DNA from: JAIQFL01 sp035501495 | GTDB lineage: Bacteria; Acidobacteriota; Terriglobia; Bryobacterales; Bryobacteraceae | DNA length: 64,000 bases | Direction: 5' to 3' | Assembly: GCA_035501495.1 (NCBI GenBank) | Contig: DATJWB010000320.1 | Location: 1 to 64,000 of the forward strand | Translations under genes and position numbers: made by a program | Part shown: positions 33,687 to 41,493 of the stretch, in pieces | Layout: every line of letters begins with the position of its first letter | Position numbering within the stretch: position 1 is the first letter of the stretch | Notes under the pieces: model-generated | Told to the model about the DNA's origin: nothing | Databases searched by the model: none | Seen by the model: only the letters and a program-made list of their open reading frames with translations

Positions 33687-33898
33687 GCCTCATATTCATA
33701 GCGCAAAAGTCCGGCATGGGGCATCAGGCACGCCCCGACTGGGTATAGGAATAAACCAAAAGCGCAAGCGTCGTTTGAGTGGTGGATGGGAGTTCCTCAG
33801 CGGACCTGCATGGTACACGGAAGGTCGTGCCCCTGTACAACATATGTACGAAGGAGATCGGTGACTCCGCTCGCATGAACGCGTAAACTATTGATCCT

Positions 33899-33950
33899 GG
33901 GCACCCTTACCGGGTGGACCAAGCGGAATGCCCCGTGCATTAGGGTGCCC
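33899..33950 (+). promoter_or_regulatory. Inverted repeat in the leader of the lplT-aas fusion gene
   Basis: GGGCACCCT (33899-33907) and AGGGTGCCC (33942-33950) form a perfect 9-bp inverted repeat with a 34-nt interior. A nested CACCC…GGGTG palindrome lies in the left half. It ends 22 bp before the ATG at 33973. As RNA it would hide the region just upstream of the start, which could affect translation; a protein operator is the other option. No terminator-type T run follows. Confidence 0.4.
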
Positions 33951-33972
33951 TGTTGAAAGGCAAATCGATTCC

Positions 33973-36900
33973 ATGGCTCACGGCGGATTCAAAGATGTTT
34001 TGAAGAACGGCGGGTTCCACGCCTTCCTCTGGACGCAGTTCTTCGGCGCGTTTAACGACAACCTTTACCAGATGCTGGTGCTTCAGGCGGCCGTCGAAGC
34101 CGGCCGGTCCGCGGGCGCGGTGCAGATCGTTTATTTGCTGCCATTCCTGCTCTTCTCGGGTTACTCCGGCTACCTGGCCGACGTCATCAGCAAGCGCACC
34201 GTTCTGATCGGCGTCAAGGCGTTCGAGATTCTGGCCATGGGGGTCGGCGCCCTGGCCATCATTACCGGCCACATGCAGATGATGCTGGTGGTCCTGTTCA
34301 TGATGGGCCTCCATTCCACCGTGTTCAGCCCCGCCAAATACGGCATCGTCCCCGAGATCCTCCCTGACCGCGACCTCTCCCGCGGAAACGCCATCCTCGA
34401 AATGACCACGCTGGTGGGCATTGTTTTGGGCGGCGCCGCCGGAGTCTTCGTCTTCGCGTTGTGGAAGGGCCAGGCGGTCAGGATGGCGCTGATTCCCATG
34501 GCGATTGCACTGGTCGGCTTCCTCACGAGCCTCCGCATCACGCGCGTCGCTCCGTCGGGCGCGACGCAGAAATTCCGCGTGAATCCGTACTCGGAAGTCG
34601 TGGAGGGCACGCGCCACCTGCTCCACGACCGGCCGCTCTGGCTGGCGGTGCTGGGCGTGGCATTCTTCTGGTCTCTCGGTGCACTGCTCAAGCCCAACCT
34701 GCTGCTGTTCGGCAACGAGGTGCTGCATGCGGGCGAGCTGCGCTCCGGCCTCCTGCTGCCGTTCCTTTCGATCGGAATCGGCGTGGGCAACATGCTGGCC
34801 GGCCGCCTCTCCGGCGACAAGGTCGAGCTCGGCCTCGTGCCGCTCGGGTCGATCATCATGGGCCTGTCGGCCATCGGCATCTTCGCCTTCCGCACATCCT
34901 ATGCGCTCTCGGTAGCCGCGCTCGTGCTGGTGGGCATTGCGAGCGGCCTTTTCATCGTGCCGCTCTACGCCTACATGCAGCAGCGCAGCGATGACCAGGA
35001 AAAGGGCCGCGTCGTGGCCACCAACAACTTTTACCAGACGATCGGAATGCTCGGCGCCTCCGCGCTGATTTGGGCTCTGCACGACCAGATGGGCATTGGG
35101 GCGGACACCTTGATGCTGGGAGCAGGCATCGCGGTCCTGCTGGTGACCGTCTACATCCTCACCGTGGTTCCCGATTACTTCATCCGCTTCTCGCTCTGGC
35201 TGCTGACCCACACCATCTTCCGCATTCGCATCGTCGGCAGCGAGAGCGTTCCGTTCCGCGGCCCGGCGCTCCTGGTTTCGAACCACATGTCGTACATCGA
35301 TGGCTTCATGATCGGCGCCTGTGTGCAGCGCTTCATCCGCTTCATGGTGTGGAAGCCGATCTACGACCTCAAGCCGCTCAACTGGTTTTTCCGCAACACC
35401 AATGCCATCCCCGTCCTGCCCGGCAGCCGCAGGGACGTGGTGGAGTCCCTGCAGGCCGCCCGCAAAGCCCTCGCGGAAGGGCATGTGGTCTGCATCTTCG
35501 CGGAGGGCGCCATCACCCACACCGGCAATCTCCTGCCCTTCAGACGCGGCCTGGAGAAGATCGTCGAAAAATCGGACGTGCCCATCATCCCGGTGGAGAT
35601 CGACCGCCTCTGGGGCAGCATCTTCAGTTTCGAGCGCGGCAAGTTCTTCTGGAAGTGGCCGAAGCACCTGCCGTATCACGTCACCGTTTCCTTCGGCAAG
35701 CCGGTGCCTTCCACCACGCCGGCCCATGAAGTGCGGCAGGCTATTCAGGAACTCGCCAGCAATGCAGCGGCGCTCCGCAAGACTGCCGGCGACCGCCTGG
35801 ACCTTCGCGTCATCCACAATGCCCGCCGCAACTGGAAACGCTTCGCCATGGCCGACTCCAGCGGCCGCGAGCTGACTTATGGCCGGATGCTCACCGGAAG
35901 CGTTCTCATTTCGAACTGGATCCGCCGCCATGCCGCGGAGGGCGAGATGCTCGGCGTGCTGCTGCCGCCCTCGGCCGCCGGAGCAATGGTCAATGTCGCC
36001 GCCACCATGGCGGGTTGCCCCCCGGTGAACCTCAACTTCACCGCCGGCAAGGAAGCCATCGGTTCGGCCATGGAGCAATGCCGCATCCGCACGGTCATCA
36101 CCTCGAAGATCTTCCTGGCCAAGGCAAAGATCGAGGCCGTAGGCAACACGGTCTTCATCGAAGAGATTCTGGCCCGCTCCGGAAAAGCCGCTCAACTGCG
36201 CGCCCTGCTGGCCGCCCGCCTGCTGCCTGCGAAATGGTTGAGCTGGTCGGGCCGCGCCAACCCCAACGCACCCGAGGATTCGCTCGCCACCGTGATCTTC
36301 TCCAGCGGCAGCACAGGCGTTCCCAAGGGCGTGATGCTTTCCCACTACAACGTCATCGCCAACATCGAAGCCATCGCCCAGGTCTTTTGGATTTCCGATC
36401 GCGATCGCATCGTGGGCGTACTGCCCTTCTTCCACTCCTTCGGCTTCACGGTGACCATCTGGTTCCCGCTGATCTCCGGCTGCGGCGTGGTCTACCATCC
36501 CAATCCCACCGACGCCAAGGCGGTCGGTGAACTGGTGGAGAAGTACAAAGGCACGCTTCTGCTCTCCACCCCCACCTTCTGCTCCACCTACACGCGCAAA
36601 TGCACGCCCGAGCAGTTCGCCAGCCTGCGCTTCGTCCTGGTGGGCGCCGAAAAACTGCGTGAGTCCGTGGCCACGGCATTCCACGAGAAGTTCGGGCATG
36701 ACCTGCTGGAGGGCTACGGCTGCACCGAGATGGCTCCCGTCGTGGCGGTGAACGCTCCCAATTACGAGGCGGGGAAATCCAGCCAGGTGGGCACCAAGCC
36801 CGGCACCGTGGGCCATCCGTTGCCCGGAGTGGCGGCCCGGATTGTGGACCCGGTTTCGTTCCAGCCAAAGGCTCCCAACCAGGAAGGCCTGCTGCTGGTG

Positions 36901-37368
36901 AAGGGTTCCAACCGCATGCTGGAATATCTCAACCAGCCCGAGCGCACCGCCGAGGTGTTTCACGATGGTTGGTACATCACCGGCGACATCGCCCTGATCG
37001 ACGACGAAGGCTTCATCCGCATTACCGACCGCCTCTCGCGTTTCAGCAAAATCGCCGGCGAGATGGTGCCGCATATTCGCATCGAAGAGGCCATGGGGAA
37101 AGTGTTGGGTGATTCTCCCTGCGCCGTGACTGCCGTCCCGGACGAAGAGCGTGGAGAACGCCTGGTCGGCCTCTACACGCAGAACGGGTTGAGTCCGTCG
37201 GAGCTTTGGCAGCGGTTGTCCGAAACGGACCTGCCGCGCCTGTGGATCCCCAAACGGGAGAACCTCTACGCAGTAGAGTCACTGCCGCTTCTGGGAACCG
37301 GTAAAGTCGATCTGCGCGGCCTCAAGGCGCTAGCCCAGCAACGTCTTGTCGCAACAGCGCGTCTCTGA
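33973..37368 (+). CDS. LplT-PlsC-Aas fusion: lysophospholipid transporter, acyltransferase and acyl-ACP synthetase in one chain
   Basis: This 1131-residue protein joins three modules. Residues 1-400 are an MFS permease like LplT (FLWTQFFGAFNDNLYQMLVL, LLPFLLFSGYSGYLADVISK). Residues about 420-610 are a PlsC-type 1-acyl-glycerophosphate acyltransferase with HxxxxD in VSNHMSYIDG (His438) and FAEGAITHTG. Residues about 630-1130 are an AMP-binding acyl-ACP/acyl-CoA synthetase with FSSGSTGVPKGVMLSHYN, LEGYGCTEMAP, GWYITGDIALIDDEG and GTGKVDLRGLK. E. coli makes LplT and Aas separately to import and re-acylate lysophospholipids at the inner membrane. The ATG at 33973 fits LplT starts. Leads a three-gene run. 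Confidence 0.92.
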   Translation: MAHGGFKDVLKNGGFHAFLWTQFFGAFNDNLYQMLVLQAAVEAGRSAGAVQIVYLLPFLLFSGYSGYLADVISKRTVLIGVKAFEILAMGVGALAIITGHMQMMLVVLFMMGLHSTVFSPAKYGIVPEILPDRDLSRGNAILEMTTLVGIVLGGAAGVFVFALWKGQAVRMALIPMAIALVGFLTSLRITRVAPSGATQKFRVNPYSEVVEGTRHLLHDRPLWLAVLGVAFFWSLGALLKPNLLLFGNEVLHAGELRSGLLLPFLSIGIGVGNMLAGRLSGDKVELGLVPLGSIIMGLSAIGIFAFRTSYALSVAALVLVGIASGLFIVPLYAYMQQRSDDQEKGRVVATNNFYQTIGMLGASALIWALHDQMGIGADTLMLGAGIAVLLVTVYILTVVPDYFIRFSLWLLTHTIFRIRIVGSESVPFRGPALLVSNHMSYIDGFMIGACVQRFIRFMVWKPIYDLKPLNWFFRNTNAIPVLPGSRRDVVESLQAARKALAEGHVVCIFAEGAITHTGNLLPFRRGLEKIVEKSDVPIIPVEIDRLWGSIFSFERGKFFWKWPKHLPYHVTVSFGKPVPSTTPAHEVRQAIQELASNAAALRKTAGDRLDLRVIHNARRNWKRFAMADSSGRELTYGRMLTGSVLISNWIRRHAAEGEMLGVLLPPSAAGAMVNVAATMAGCPPVNLNFTAGKEAIGSAMEQCRIRTVITSKIFLAKAKIEAVGNTVFIEEILARSGKAAQLRALLAARLLPAKWLSWSGRANPNAPEDSLATVIFSSGSTGVPKGVMLSHYNVIANIEAIAQVFWISDRDRIVGVLPFFHSFGFTVTIWFPLISGCGVVYHPNPTDAKAVGELVEKYKGTLLLSTPTFCSTYTRKCTPEQFASLRFVLVGAEKLRESVATAFHEKFGHDLLEGYGCTEMAPVVAVNAPNYEAGKSSQVGTKPGTVGHPLPGVAARIVDPVSFQPKAPNQEGLLLVKGSNRMLEYLNQPERTAEVFHDGWYITGDIALIDDEGFIRITDRLSRFSKIAGEMVPHIRIEEAMGKVLGDSPCAVTAVPDEERGERLVGLYTQNGLSPSELWQRLSETDLPRLWIPKRENLYAVESLPLLGTGKVDLRGLKALAQQRLVATARL

Positions 37369-37404
37369 TTTCAGACTGGTCGATCCTGTAATCTGGAGTT
37401 GGTT

Positions 37405-40400
37405 ATGGAAGCTTTCCTATTATTCATCCTGATCGGCATCGTATTCATGCGTTGGATCTACGTGCGCCAGCGCTTTTCCGAGATGAACTCGCGCATCGAC
37501 GCGCTCTCGCGCCTGGTAGCGGAAAAGCAGGGGTTAGGGGTTGGGGGTTTGGGGTTGGGGACTGTGCCTCCGGGGCCTGAGCCCACACAAGTGCACCCTA
37601 CGCCCCCACCTCCGAAGCCTCAAGTCGAAAAACCGGTCCCCGTGTTACAGCCAGCGGCCCGTTCGGTTGTGCCCCCGGCAGAAACTGCGGCGACCAAAGT
37701 CGAGACACTATCCAAAGCGCCGCTGCCCGCTTCCCCGGCCCCTGGCGCCCGGCCCCCAGCCCCTCTGTTCGAGGCCCCAACCCCCAACCCCCAACCCCCA
37801 ACCCCCGCTTTTGGGCCCCCAACCCAGGCTTTTGAGCCCCCAACCCCCGTGTTTCAGCCTCCGGCCCCTGTCTTGTCCCACCGCCGCACCTCCGCGGACT
37901 GGGAAGCCCTGGTCGGCACCAACCTCTTCAACAAGGCCGGCGTGTTCCTCGTCGTAATCGCGATCGCCACTTTGCTGGGCTATGCCTTCAAGCACACCGG
38001 ACCTTTGGGCCGCGTGCTGATGAGCCTCGGCACCAGCTTCGCCATGCTGGCGGGCGGCTTCCTCATGGAAAAGCGCGAACGCTACCGCACCTTCGCCCAA
38101 GGACTCCTCGGAGGCGGATGGGCCGCGCTCTATTTCACCGTCTACGCCATGCAATCCATCGACGCCGCCAAGGTCATCGACAATCCGCTCCTGGGCGCGG
38201 TGCTGCTGCTGGCCGTCGCGACCGGCATGATCGTGCATTCGCTGAAGTACCGTTCGCAGACGGTCACCGGACTGGCTTATTTCATCGCGTTCGTCACGTT
38301 GGGGATTTCCCAGGTCACGCCACTTTCGGTGCTGGCGGTCGTGCCCCTGGCGGCCTCGCTGCTGTACGTCTCGCAGCGCTTCGGCTGGCGTAACTTCGCG
38401 CTCTTCGGCCTGGTGGCCACCTACACCATCTGCGCCACGCGCGGAGACACCGGCGCGCCTCTCTGGCAGGTGCAGGCGCTCTTCAGCACCTATTGGCTCC
38501 TCTTCGAAGCCTTCGACCTGCTGCGTCCGCATCGCGCCATGCTGCCCATGAACGCGGTCGGCTTTCTCACGCTGTCGCTCGCCGCGTGGTACAGCCGCGC
38601 CCCCGGCCAGATCTGGGAGTTTCTCGCTGCCGTCGCCGTGGCCTATCTCGTGGGCGCCATTCTGCGCGCGCGCTCCGGTCTCTGGCGTCCTCCGATCACG
38701 CTCACGGCTGCGCTCCTGGCCGCCGCCATCTTCCTGAGGCTCGATCACCAGTGGGTCGCCCTCGCCCTCCTGGTGGAGGCTGAATTGTTCTTCCTGGCCG
38801 GAGTCCGCTTGCGCGCGGACTACCTGCGCTACCTCGCCGGACTCCTGTTCGGCGCCGAGCTCGGTCACCTGTTCGTGAAGACCATGCCGGAAGTTGCCGT
38901 GCGCACCTGGACTCCCGTGGCCGTAGTCAACGTCGTGGTCTTCTACGCCAACCGCGCGCTGCGTTCCGTTGACACCTATTACGGATATGCCGCCGCCGCG
39001 ATGATGGCGCTCATCGCCGGATTCAACGCGCCGCATGACGACCGCGGCCTCGCGTGGATGGTGCTGGCCGCCGGCCCGTTCCTCGTGGGATGGCAATGGC
39101 GCCTGCCGGACTTCCGCTACCAGGCCTATGGTCTGGCCTTCCTCGGCCCGATCGGTATGGTGATCGGATGGCCGGAGCCGCCGCTTTCCATAGGGATCGG
39201 CGCGGCCCTGACCTACGCCGGTGTGATGTGCGCGCGGTGGTCGCCGGCCGATCGCTTCACCACCGACGAGCAGGAGGCTCTCCGCACCACCGGATCGCTG
39301 TTCGCCAGCAGCATGCTCGCTGTCCTGGTTTGGATTCTGGTTCCGAAGCAGTATCTGGGGCTCGGCTGGATGGCCCTGGGGCTTGTCCTGTTGGAGTTGG
39401 GTCTGCGCAGCCTCCCGCAGGACTTCCGCAGGCACTCGTATATCCTCGCCGTCCTCGGCGCGGGGACCGTCGTGTACAACAATCTGCTGCCGATCCAGAA
39501 CACCGGCCCGCTCCAGGCGCGGCTCGTCCCCGCGGCTGCCGCCTTACTTGCCTACGCGATGGCGGCGCGTGCTCGCGATGAGGAAGGCCGCCGTGTGCTC
39601 GACATCGCTTCTTTCGCCGGCACCGGCTTCCTGCTGACGGCCCTCTGGGCGCTATTGCCTCCGGTAGCGGTCGGGCCGGCATGGGCCGTGGTGGCGCTGG
39701 TCCTCATCGAATTCAACCGGCCGGCGCTCGCGTTGCAATGCCACCTGGCGAGCGCGGCGGCCTTCGCGCGCCTCTTCTTCGCCAACTTCGATGATGCCCA
39801 GCCGGCCAACACTGCGCTGACCGTGCTGCCCGTTCTGGTGTCGCATTATTATCTGTGGTCGCGGAGTCGCAAGCGCTTCTACCTCTACAGCGGCGCGGTC
39901 CTGGCCGCGGTGCTGGCGCGCTTCGAGATGGGCCGCGTGTTCACTGCCACCGGATGGGCCGCGCTGACGGTAGCCTACCTCTATGCCGGCCGACGCTGGA
40001 AGCTCCAGGATTTGTGCTGGCAGAGCTACGCCCTGGCCGCCATGGCCTTCGCCCGCTGCTGGGGCGCCAATTTCTACTCGCCCGATATGTTCGCCGGTTT
40101 CGCGGGTCCGGTGTTCGTCGGCTCCACCGTGATTGTCTGCCTCTATGCCGCGCAATTGCTGAATGACCTGGACAGCCAGCCTCGCCTCTACCTCTCCGTG
40201 CTGGCGAGTACGCTGCTCGCGGTGCTCCTCTATTACCAGGTCTCCGGCAGCATGCTGACAGTGGCCTGGGGCGCAGAGGGCATTGCACTGCTGTCCGCCG
40301 GCTTCCCCTTGCGCGACCGCGTGCTGCGCCTCTCCGGCATGGGCCTGCTGATGTTCTGCATCCTCAAACTGTTCGTCTGGGACCTGCGCCACCTCGACAC

Positions 40401-40530
40401 TTTGCCGCGGATCCTCTCGTTCATGGTGCTGGGTCTGATCCTGGTCGCGGTGTCCTGGGTCTACACGCGCTTCCGGGAAATCCTGTTCGGAGCGGGCGGT
40501 CACGACAACGTCCATCGGGAGGCCGTATGA
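37405..40530 (+). CDS. DUF2339 large multi-pass membrane protein with Pro-rich N-terminal linker
   Basis: This 1041-residue protein starts with one TM helix (MEAFLLFILIGIVFMRWIYV), then a coiled-coil piece, a low-complexity Pro/Gly/Gln linker (about 40-165), the conserved DUF2339 start (DWEALVGTNLFNKAGVFLVV) and about 25 closely packed TM helices with short loops. The family is found in many Gram-negatives; its function is unknown, but it is thought to act in the envelope. The linker is encoded by a G-rich and a C-rich simple repeat. It follows the lplT-aas fusion by 36 bp and overlaps the M48 protease start (ATGA). Confidence 0.9.
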   Translation: MEAFLLFILIGIVFMRWIYVRQRFSEMNSRIDALSRLVAEKQGLGVGGLGLGTVPPGPEPTQVHPTPPPPKPQVEKPVPVLQPAARSVVPPAETAATKVETLSKAPLPASPAPGARPPAPLFEAPTPNPQPPTPAFGPPTQAFEPPTPVFQPPAPVLSHRRTSADWEALVGTNLFNKAGVFLVVIAIATLLGYAFKHTGPLGRVLMSLGTSFAMLAGGFLMEKRERYRTFAQGLLGGGWAALYFTVYAMQSIDAAKVIDNPLLGAVLLLAVATGMIVHSLKYRSQTVTGLAYFIAFVTLGISQVTPLSVLAVVPLAASLLYVSQRFGWRNFALFGLVATYTICATRGDTGAPLWQVQALFSTYWLLFEAFDLLRPHRAMLPMNAVGFLTLSLAAWYSRAPGQIWEFLAAVAVAYLVGAILRARSGLWRPPITLTAALLAAAIFLRLDHQWVALALLVEAELFFLAGVRLRADYLRYLAGLLFGAELGHLFVKTMPEVAVRTWTPVAVVNVVVFYANRALRSVDTYYGYAAAAMMALIAGFNAPHDDRGLAWMVLAAGPFLVGWQWRLPDFRYQAYGLAFLGPIGMVIGWPEPPLSIGIGAALTYAGVMCARWSPADRFTTDEQEALRTTGSLFASSMLAVLVWILVPKQYLGLGWMALGLVLLELGLRSLPQDFRRHSYILAVLGAGTVVYNNLLPIQNTGPLQARLVPAAAALLAYAMAARARDEEGRRVLDIASFAGTGFLLTALWALLPPVAVGPAWAVVALVLIEFNRPALALQCHLASAAAFARLFFANFDDAQPANTALTVLPVLVSHYYLWSRSRKRFYLYSGAVLAAVLARFEMGRVFTATGWAALTVAYLYAGRRWKLQDLCWQSYALAAMAFARCWGANFYSPDMFAGFAGPVFVGSTVIVCLYAAQLLNDLDSQPRLYLSVLASTLLAVLLYYQVSGSMLTVAWGAEGIALLSAGFPLRDRVLRLSGMGLLMFCILKLFVWDLRHLDTLPRILSFMVLGLILVAVSWVYTRFREILFGAGGHDNVHREAV
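37530..37560 (+). repeat. G-rich simple repeat inside the DUF2339 gene
   Basis: This is a run of GGGG tracts (GGGGTTAGGGGTTGGGGGTT, then TGGGGTTGGGG), each separated by two or three T/A, coding Gly-Leu-Gly. Four or more G-tracts allow a G-quadruplex. It is complementary to the C-rich run at 37774-37847. Confidence 0.7.
37774..37847 (+). repeat. C-rich simple repeat inside the DUF2339 gene
   Basis: Repeated CCCCCAA units followed by a degenerate (TTTTGRGCCCCCAACCC) pattern encode a Pro-Asn-Pro-Gln linker. It is the inverted complement of the G-rich run 210 bp upstream, so the mRNA could fold the two together. Both sit in the variable, non-conserved linker, consistent with an insertion or slippage expansion. 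Confidence 0.7.
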
Positions 40531-41327
40531 ACCGGCGCGTCGTTTTTCTTGCCGTCCTCGGCATGCTCATCGCCGCCACCGTGGTGGCCTCGCTGCTCCC
40601 CGGGCGGTCGGAGGTCAGCCTGTCGTCCCTCCGCCAGTTGTGGTCCGACACCCTGCGCGATGTCGATCAGCCCGGTTTGCGGCTCACCCGCCTTTCCCCG
40701 GCCGAGGAGATGAAACTGGGCTCCGATATCGTGGGCTCGATGCCGTGGGCCCAAGACCCCGCCGCCGCGGCGCACGTGGCGCAGGTCGCGCAACCCATGA
40801 TCCCGCATGTTCACCGGACCAACATCACCTACCAGTTCCACGTAGTCCACGATCCGGCCATCAACGCCTACTCATTGCCTGGCGGGCAGGTCCTGGTCAC
40901 GGATGGAATGCTCGGGTTCGTGCAGTCGAACTCCGAGCTCGCGATGGTCGTGGGGCATGAGATGGCGCACGTGGATCTGCGCCACTGCGTGGAGCACTAC
41001 CAATACGAGTACCGTCTCGGGTCGCTGGTGGAACTCTTCCACCGTTTGGCGACCATGCCCTACTCGGCCGATCAGGAAATCGACGCCGATGCCGAAGGTC
41101 TGCGCCTCGCAATCGCCGGTGGATACGACCCGGCTGCCGCCCCGGCGTTATTCGCGCGGATGCAAAAGGAGTTCCACGAGACCGCCCCTCCCCGCGCTAC
41201 CACCCCGGCGGGCGAGATCGCGCAATCGTTGGGTGGGGCGCTGGCTTCCTATTTCCGTTCGCACCCCCCGACCGAAGAGCGCGCCCGCCGCCTGCAGAAT
41301 CTGGCCGCCAATTCGACGAAGAGATAA
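40527..41327 (+). CDS. M48-family zinc metalloprotease
   Basis: This 266-residue membrane-anchored protease has an N-terminal TM/signal anchor (MNRRVVFLAVLGMLIAATVV), an N-domain and the catalytic motif VVGHEMAHVDLRHC (HExxH with His144). A downstream EIDADAEGLRLA supplies the third ligand, as in M48 proteases. NAYSLPGGQVLVTDGML is the characteristic substrate-groove segment. The C-terminal HPPTEERARRL block matches BepA/LoiP-like members, which degrade or fold outer-membrane proteins. It is translationally coupled to the DUF2339 gene, suggesting a shared envelope-maintenance role. A dispersed repeat begins about 70 bp past the stop. Confidence 0.92.
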   Translation: MNRRVVFLAVLGMLIAATVVASLLPGRSEVSLSSLRQLWSDTLRDVDQPGLRLTRLSPAEEMKLGSDIVGSMPWAQDPAAAAHVAQVAQPMIPHVHRTNITYQFHVVHDPAINAYSLPGGQVLVTDGMLGFVQSNSELAMVVGHEMAHVDLRHCVEHYQYEYRLGSLVELFHRLATMPYSADQEIDADAEGLRLAIAGGYDPAAAPALFARMQKEFHETAPPRATTPAGEIAQSLGGALASYFRSHPPTEERARRLQNLAANSTKR

Positions 41328-41399
41328 GGTGGCTCCCCTGCCTGTACCCATGGCCCCGCCGGCCCACCGAAAACTCATGAATGCCCTTGCGCCGGCGGC

Positions 41400-41493
41400 G
41401 ATGTGGCGCGGGCACTCGTGCCGCCGCGTCCCACTCATGGGGGCGCCCCGATGAGTCGGGGGCGCGGCAGGCAGGAGTGCCTGCGCCACGTCT
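41400..41493. repeat. Dispersed inverted repeat, copy 3 (compact two-armed)
   Basis: The left arm (GTGGCGCGGGCACTCGTGCC) and the right arm (GGCAGGCAGGAGTGCCTGCG) face each other across a GCGCCCCGATGAGTCGGGGG-type palindrome. The right end touches the stop codon of the TonB receptor (41492-41494). A side segment to the left (TGTACCCATGGC… from 41344) is shared with copy 7 (57504-57632). Confidence 0.85.

Noticed and set aside
33940..37074. A 1044-codon open frame antisense to the lplT-aas fusion
   Set aside because: Its product is low-complexity, rich in His/Gln/Glu/Arg, and mirrors a well-conserved gene on the other strand. It is a by-product of GC-rich codon third positions.
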